Shown: in pieces, positions 57,446 through 64,000 of the stretch | How positions within the stretch are numbered: position 1 is the stretch's first letter | Layout of the letters: each line of letters starts with the position of its first letter | Assembly (NCBI GenBank): GCA_958450325.1 | Contig: OY288243.1 | Span: forward strand, 48,624,878-48,688,877 | DNA: 64,000 nucleotides | Source: Agrostemma githago | Taxonomy: Eukaryota > Streptophyta > Magnoliopsida > Caryophyllales > Caryophyllaceae | Direction of reading: 5' to 3' | Made by a program: the position numbers and the translations under genes | Notes under the pieces: generated by a model | What the model saw: only the letters and a program-made list of their open reading frames with translations | What the model was told of the DNA's origin: nothing | Database searches by the model: none

Positions 57446-57759
57446 TCTTTGTTATTTTAAATCATTCATTGGCCGGGTCGTGGGGAGAGTCCCGGTTTGT
57501 ACACGAATCAAGTAATCGATTTTTGTTTGTATGGTTGTTTGGTTGTACCCGGAGAAGGGTTGCCTACGTATTCGCTTTTAGACGGAATCAAACCATGTTT
57601 GTAGTTCTTTCAAAAAAATGTGAGTGATTTGCTTTATTTAGACTCGTTTATGCCATTTATCGATACAAACTTGGATTTTTTTGTTGTTGTTTTGTTTTTT
57701 TCTTTTTTTTTTCGCTAGGCTTCCCTCTAAGTCGGAGGTCGGGATGCGGTTGCCAGGGC
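57446..57759. other. Element C spacer
   Basis: No gene is seen. GGTTGCCTACGTATTCGC (about 57556) matches GGCTGCCTACGTATCCGC in element B (29527), so this stretch is homologous to the B gap at 29319-29726. Confidence 0.6.
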
Positions 57760-59420
57760 GTCTACGGGTAGTATCGTTTGAGCTGATCCATGTTGGTTGG
57801 GGTTGAGAACTCCTGACCGTCTAGGTCGGTGAGGGTCACGACGACCCCCGAGAGTATATTCTTAACGAGGTAGGGCCCCGCCCATTTTGGTTTGAATTTC
57901 CCTCTACGGTCGAAGGGAAGGGGCGCTCTAATGGATTTGATTACTAAATCTCCCTCGTGTATGTTTCAGGATTTCACTCGTTTGTTAAAGGCTCGTTGGA
58001 TTCGTTGTTGGTAAGCTTGTATGTTGGATAAGGCATGTATCCTATGCTCGTCTAGGAGTACTAGTTCGTCATATCGTTTTTGGTTCCATTCTTCTTCGGG
58101 AATGTCTCTTTCGGCTAATATCCTTAGCGACAGTATTTCTAGCTCTATTGGTTGGACAACTTCAGAACAGTAGGTTAGGTAATATGGTGTGGCTCCGGTG
58201 GGTGTTCTATTTTTTGTTGGCCAATCCCGATACTTGTCTATCATTTTTTAAGGATTGTGGTTATGGTTTTGTTGGCTGCTTCTACGGCCCCGTTTGTTTG
58301 TGGTCTATAGGGTGAGGATTTGTGTTTTTGGATTTTGTATTTGTCTAGGAGTTTTTTGGGTGTCGGCCCTGAAGTGAGCCCCCTGGTCACTGATGATTTC
58401 GTGAGGTATACCGTAGCGACAGATGATGTTATTTTGGAAGAATTTGACTACTTGTTTGGTTAGCACGGTGTAAGAGGCGACTTCTACCCATTTGGTGAAA
58501 TAATCGATGGCCACTAATATAAAGTAGTGTCCACCGGTCCCGGATGGGTGTACTTTTCCTATGATGTTTATTCCTCAAGTAGAGAAGGGCCATGTTGTGG
58601 CTATAGTATGTAGAGGATATGGAGGTAGGTGTTGGACGTTGGCAAATATTTGGCAATTGTGGCAGTAGCGAACATGACGTCGACAGTCTGCCTCTAAGGT
58701 AATCCAGTAATAGCCAGTCTCATTATTTTTCGGGCTAGTAGGTGTGCACTCATGTGGGGTCCGTACTATCCGTCATGTACCTCTTCCATGACTCTCTCGA
58801 ATTGGTTTTTATTTATGCACCTATGGAGGACTCCTTGTAGGGTTCGTTTGTATAGTAGTCCTTGATTTAGGACGTAGTGGGTGGCTTGTATTCGTAGGGC
58901 TCTTTTGTTCTTGGTGTTAGTGTTGGGCGGATATGACCCGTGGGTTTTGAAGTCTAGGATTGCTTTGTACCAAGGTTCCCCGAGGGTGTCGTCGGTTTTG
59001 AGGTTATGGAACTGGGCTGGTTGTTCGCTTCTCTCTACACAGATAGGCATGGAAAAAAGGTGATCGGGCATGTTTATCAGTGAGGCTAGTTTGGATAATG
59101 CTTCGGCGAATTGGTTTTCTTCGCGGGGTATGTGTATGAAGTCAATTTCGGTGAATTCCTGGGACATTGTTTCCAGTTTGGTTTGGTATGAGGTTAGGCA
59201 TTCGCTATAAACTTTTCAGGTACCCATGGCTTGGTTGACCACTAAGGATGAATCTCCGTGTATTCTAAGATTTTTAACTCCTAGAGATATGGCTGCTTTT
59301 AGACCTAAAAGGCAGGCTTTGTATTTGGTTGTGTTGTTGGCAAGTGCAGTTGGATGGAGGTTCGTTCGTTGCAAGCTTATTGTTGTTTGGTTAGGGGTGT
59401 CAGTGGTGGGTTGAACCTAA
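57760..59420 (-). pseudogene. Pol of element C: RNase H and integrase remnants
   Basis: Minus strand. RNase H remnant at 59420-59225 (ACLLGLKAAISLGVKNLRIH) with a TGA at about 59215, then FIHIPREENQFAEALSKLAS (about 59120). Integrase zinc region and core are broken into several frames: MAIDYFTKWVE (58514), GIPHEIISDQGAHF (about 58410) and TPYYLTY (about 58190). The end TNMDQLKRYY is near 57770. It is close in sequence to pol B (29727-31451) but with many frameshifts and stops. Confidence 0.9.
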
Positions 59421-59835
59421 GGTTGTTATTCCCGATCTCTTTTTAGGGTGAACTTAGGTCGGCCGTTTGTGGTAGCCCTTGCATTTTAGTCAATTGTCAT
59501 CGATAATTGGCATAAAGTCGAGCTTTTTTAGGCGTTAAAGTAAGTTGTTGAAAGAAATTAACCGATTGTCGAGGCATGTTTGTAAAAAAAAAAGAGTTGT
59601 TTTATTAATAGATAGTAAAACGGGCTAGATGCCCGTGATTTGTTTTTGGGGGAGGTGGAGGACATGTTCCCTCGCACCTCCCTAGACTCAATAGAAAAAC
59701 AACGTTATTATTATTATTAGTAAGTCTAGGCCCTAAGATGAACTAGACTCTGACTAAGATTGAATCCTCGCCTTTAGGGGTTGGCCATAAAGGCTTGGTC
59801 ACATCGTGACGCTGACCTCATACACTTTTCAGGCT
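59421..59835. other. Deletion site in element C
   Basis: Protease and reverse transcriptase should lie here and are absent. AT-rich sequence with a run of ten A (59585) and TTATTATTATTATTAG (59705-59720). No gene is seen. Confidence 0.6.
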
Positions 59836-60540
59836 TCAATGTCCGTCACATCCTTCGGGGAATGTTTCCCTTGAGCGACGTCTAGGGTTTGTTCTTATGG
59901 GTGACTTGTTGCGGGGCTTAAAGTGGCTCGTGACAACTAATGATGTTAAAATCTCCCCTTCAGCCATCGAGAAGGTGAAGTCTACCTTTTGTCGCTTCGC
60001 TGGAGAGAACATTCCTGTCTCAATCAGCTCCTCGATGACATGTTTCAAAGTGAAACATGCCTCGGTGTCGTATCCATTCCCTTGATGGAAAAGACAATAG
60101 AGGTGGGGATTTTAAGTTTTGCTCCTCTTACCAACTGGCGTATCTGGGGTGGGACCTAGAGGCTTGAGCAACCCTTGATCTATTAAGTGTTTGAGAGCTT
60201 CAGTTTATGTTGAGCCAATTTTGGTAAACTCTTTTCGGGGTGTTTTTGCTTTGCTGGGTAGTGTTTTGCGGGGTGTGGAGGTTATTTCTCTTCTGGGGGA
60301 TGTTGTCCTGACGGAGTACCGGGATGATCCGTTTGGAGTGGGTTCTTGGGTATGGTAGTTGATGGAACTGGTATCCGCCTCATTCTCTGTCCCTCCGCTT
60401 TTGAGGAAATTGAGGCGACTGTCAATGTGCCTAACAAAGCAGGACAAACGATCTATCGAGGTGCGAACATTGTGGACTACCTCAGTTAGGGTATTGACGT
60501 CGATGCAAAGGTTCTCAATCACTCCTGGTTCTGCGGACAT
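59836..60540 (-). pseudogene. Gag remnant of element C
   Basis: Minus strand. At 60540-60205 a coiled-coil-like start (NTLTEVVHNVRTSIDRL) is followed by a serine/threonine/proline-rich part (SPRREITSTPRKTLPSK). From 60230 to 59836, in another frame, comes a knuckle-like CLFHQGNGYDTEACFTLKHV and IEELIETGMF. That resembles CTFHDCIGHTTEECRHLKDE of element A gag. The middle of gag is missing. Confidence 0.7.
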
Positions 60541-61487
60541 GTTGGGAAAAAATTCTGCAAGACAGTGCCGGGTATCAGGAAGGTTTTGTCGGGTGTCTTA
60601 GAGACTCGAAGGATGCTCGCGACTGGGCGACGCAGAAATGAGACCCTTGGCTTGTGTGTGCGGCCACTGGGTTAGGGACTTAGGTGCTTTAGACTCTTGG
60701 TGTATTCGGCGAAACACCTACTGAATCTTTAGTCTCTACAACGAGACGATTTGACACAAACCTCGAAGGTGAGGTTTAAAGAGGACTTCTCGAAATGAGA
60801 CGACCTCGAGTAGAGGCGATCCTAGTAACTAACACAGACAGTTAAACACACGGTTGTACGATGTAAGAGGTTGATCGCGATCCCGACTCAGGATCAAAGA
60901 ATTTTGATATATGTTTCTTTCGAAAACGACCAATTCTTTGCAAAATTTTTGAAAAGGAAGGTTTGCAGAAATAGTATAACGATGGCGGGATGACATCGCT
61001 TGTGACGTGGAAGTGTGTTACTATATGTGTGCATGGGGAATCCGGCGATGACAAAATGTAAATGTTTTTTATTGAAAGGAGCACGGTTCTTTAGGGGAAC
61101 TGGTTTTGAAAAATGATTACGTGATGTTTTTATCGAAACTACTATTAATTAGCTTGTTCGATACTCGTGGTGTATGTGATGCTCGTGGTAGAGCGTGAAG
61201 TCTAATGGTGGCGTTTTAAAGGTGTGACCAAATCCTTATTAAGGGATTTACGTGGTGAATAGTGTTTTAGAAAACTTCTTTTTTTTAAAAAAAAAAAACT
61301 TTTAAAACTAGTGACCCACGTTCGTCGGTTGCGTTAACTAGCATTTAACGGTGGGAGGTGTAGTGTGAAAAGTGCCTTGAGGGTGTAACCGTTTCGGGTT
61401 CCTTGACTTCATTAATTGAAGTTTCGGGTTGTGTTAACGGTATGTGTGTAAAAACATTTTTTTTTAAAAATGATAATGTAACCGTTT
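60541..61487. other. Probable 5' untranslated region of element C
   Basis: No gene is seen. It contains A/T homopolymers (61280-61300, 61458-61470). No LTR end or primer binding site could be located. Confidence 0.4.
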
Positions 61488-64000
61488 TGTAACACCCCTG
61501 ATTTTATAAATATAAATTAATTTAAGATTATGTTTGTATTTTTATATTTATGATTTAACTCGTAATTCTCAAAACTACTATAAAACGAATTTATCGTTTA
61601 AATCGTTGCAAACTCCTAAAAATTCTATTTGTCTCGGAAACATATTTTAATTCTATTTGGATTTATTTTATACATTTAATTTAATTCTTATCAAAAATCC
61701 ATTTCGACGATTTAAATTCTAAATTTTCTATTTATTTATTTATTTATTTTTAAGCTCGAATTTCTATTTTCGACTCGAGGTTCATTATTGTAAAGTTTTG
61801 TCAAAATATTTGTTCCTTTTCCTCGAGAAATCAATTTAATTCATTTTATTGAAAATTTATTATTTATCAGGAATTACTATTTCTTCGTCTAATTATTTAT
61901 TTCCATAAACTTCGTTTCCGTCTCGAGTGCTTTATGTACTCATTTTATTTGTCGGCCCGATTATTTATTATTTTATTTTTTTATTAACTTATTTTGATTT
62001 TATTTGTGGGTCAATAACTATCATTACGGGATTCGTCTTTTAACCAAATCATTCAATTAGTCCGATTGTATTACTCTCTTTTATTAAACTCACCCTCCAT
62101 TATCTCTTTGTTTTCCCACTATCTTTCACGTGTGCAGCCCCCTTCCTCTTTCCCATCGCTTCATACTCCTTCCCTCAATCTTTTCGTTTTCCTCTCATTC
62201 CCCTTCTCATTCTTCTTCTCTTCTTTTTCGTCTATTGTGCGTACACCTGCTGCTGCTGCGTTTGTGCCTGTCATCTGCCTTCTTCATCTTTCTTTCACAC
62301 CACCATTTCTCCTTTGTTTCGCTGCTTCTTCTACGCCGATTCTGCTGCCGTTGTCGTGTTGTTGAGTTTTGTTTCCTCTGTTCGCGCCTCCTCTGTTCCG
62401 TGGTCCCTTCTGCCTTTTCGTCGACTGTTTCCGTCTATGGTAACTCCTTTTCCCCTTCTTTTCTCGTCTTCCTCCTCTGTTTTTTCTTTGCTGCTGCACC
62501 TGGCTATTGATGTCTTTCCGTTGTTCCGTTGCTGTGTTATACGTTGATCTGCTACTGTCTCGTGTTGTTGTTGCTGCGTACTGCTGCTTCTTTTCTTCTT
62601 CCTTCTTCCAATCGACAATTATTCCTGCTGCTACCTTTCTTATTCTTCTTCTAGTCGTTCTTGTTCGGTTTATCGTATTATGTCATTTGCTGCTGCTACT
62701 GTACGTTGCTGTCATGGTCGTTTTCTTCTTCTACTTCTCCCTCGTTTTCTGTCCATTTCGTTATCGTGTTCCTTCGCTGTTGTCCACGAGTTTATGTCGT
62801 GGTACTCACTCGTTTTAGCTGCTTGTGTGTTCTCCTCCTCGTCCTCTTCTCCTTATGTTTTCTTTCTGTTCGCAGCTCCCGATAATCTCGGTTTTGCTGC
62901 TGTTTTTTTGGTCTCACGATTGTTGTACGTTGTTTTCTCTTCCTCTTCTTCATTCGTTGAATCTGTTTCTGCTGTCTCCTGCTGCTTTTACGTTCTGCTG
63001 CTGCCCTTGGCTGTCAATTCTTCGTTTTCTTCTCCTTAATCTTCTTCTTCATCTCAATTTGTCCTTGTTTCTGTCCTTGTACGTGACTGCTGCTCGTTTT
63101 GTCTCCTCGGCTTTGTCATTGTTATACATTGCAACGTGTTTTTGTCTTGGTTGTGTGCTTGTGCTGCAGTCCTCCAATTATTGTTATTGTGCTACGTCGG
63201 AAGTGTTTTCATGTTCATTGATGCTATTTTATGTCGATAACCTCCTGCTCGTTCTGTCCCGTTCTTCTCTACTCCGTATCCTAGTGTGTGCTACTGCTCT
63301 CTTCGTTTTTTTTCCTCTTTGTTCGTCACGTTCGTGAATATTCACATCCCTTGTCGTATTCGACTCTATTTAGTTTAGCCTTCGGGTTTCTATTTGACAC
63401 ATCGATTCCCTTTCCGTCTTGTGTAGAGTACTCTGTCTCATTCTTTTGTTTTATCTTCTCGAGTGTTGTGGTGAATCTTGTCGAGATGACTATCGATTCT
63501 ACGATGTGGAGCTTAAAGACGTTACTATTGAAGTTTTGGAGCTTGGACTATACAAGTAGGACAAGCAAGTTCATTGAAGGTTTTTATCGAGGTAACTTTA
63601 GGACGTTACTCGATTTTATATCGTATGTTTGAGTAGTAGTATGTAGTAAATATTTTAACTTCGGTTTTCTAATTTTAGCTATTTATTATCTGCTAATTAT
63701 AATAATTTTAAATCGTATGCCTTATATAATTTTTACAAATTTTCAATATCGTTTTACAAATCGTTACTAATTTAATTATTTATGATCGTTATAATATTTT
63801 GTTGGTTATCGTGACACTAGTAACTAAATAATGTCGTTTTCATATTTTCGTCGTTTTTCGTTAATTTATAATTTTCACTCAAAATCGTATTTTTATATTA
63901 TATAATCGAGATTTGTAAACTCATTTAATAAATTAATTTCATTTTACGACTTATATTAATAAATGAGAAAATAGTCGGTTTTGTTTTAAATACATTTTTA
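61488..64000 (+). repeat. Possible LTR or 5' region of a further retroelement
   Basis: Starts TGTAACACCCCTG, a frequent LTR start in plant retroelements, and is AT-rich to about 62050. From 62060 to 63330 the plus strand is strongly pyrimidine-rich with CTTCTTC and TGCTGCTG words. Open frames in all three plus phases there are compositional. It ends AT-rich at the window edge. No end, TSD or coding is visible, so the identity is unproven. Confidence 0.35.

Larger units (their letters stand above)
55087..61487 (-). mobile_element. Tat-like element C, degraded, minus strand
   Basis: Contains an antisense gene (plus strand, 55380-56917), repeats, RNase H/integrase (57760-59420, minus) and part of gag (59836-60540, minus). 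The 3' LTR is missing at the left break. Protease and reverse transcriptase are missing between 59420 and 59836. The right limit is set at the LTR-like start at 61488 and is uncertain. Confidence 0.65.

Noticed and set aside
62066..63632. Overlapping hydrophobic/serine-rich proteins
   Set aside because: Open frames in three phases reflect pyrimidine-rich composition, with no domain or splice logic.

Overview
The window is a stretch of plant repetitive DNA with no intact single-copy host gene. Everything I can identify is a transposable element, a fragment of one, or host gene exons carried inside one. The mix of Ty1/copia, Ty3/gypsy Tat and Athila, an L1-type LINE, a CACTA transposon and a Cassandra-like 5S-bearing LTR points to an angiosperm with a repeat-rich genome, probably a eudicot. 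The species cannot be fixed from the sequence.

Left block (1-about 23 kb): a copia element on the + strand enters from the left edge. Its reverse transcriptase is split by a 5.2 kb CACTA transposon (2404-7579, TSD ATT). The CACTA carries exons of at least three host genes (RPS11, COX11 and a UBP14/USP5-like protease) and a Cassandra-like solo LTR (4331-4637, TSD TAAAG). The copia 3' LTR is split by a complete 12 kb Tat element, here called A (10825-22848, TSD GGAGG). A has nearly identical 678-bp LTRs, an almost intact gag-pol, a 124/126-bp tandem array and an antisense spliced gene with its own TATA box.

Middle block (24.3-38.4 kb): two Tat-like remnants in opposite orientation meet at about 31454. 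B (minus) has a 2.5 kb 3' LTR, a plus-strand antisense gene and an integrase/RNase H. D (plus) has an antisense gene, two tandem arrays and a 3' LTR that is split by a 2252-bp solo LTR of the same superfamily (TSD CGATG).

Right block (38.6-61.5 kb): a decayed Athila element on the minus strand (3' LTR, spliced env-like ORF, pol, gag) is interrupted by an L1-type LINE (47672-51143, 15-bp TSD). Its 5' LTR breaks off at about 55086 into a third Tat remnant, C, which has a plus-strand antisense gene and minus-strand pol and gag remains. From 61488 to the end there is an AT-rich and then strongly pyrimidine-rich stretch that may begin another LTR.

The most interesting patterns cut across the elements. 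Tat copies A, B, C and D all carry antisense genes between pol and the 3' LTR. A, B and C show TATA boxes for them, and B and C share an intron position. Short palindromes sit just upstream of the LTR TATA box at the same place in different LTRs, but with different sequence in each. In element B and in the Athila element these palindromes recur with alternating spacings close to whole helical turns, once in the LTR and once in an internal region of the same element.
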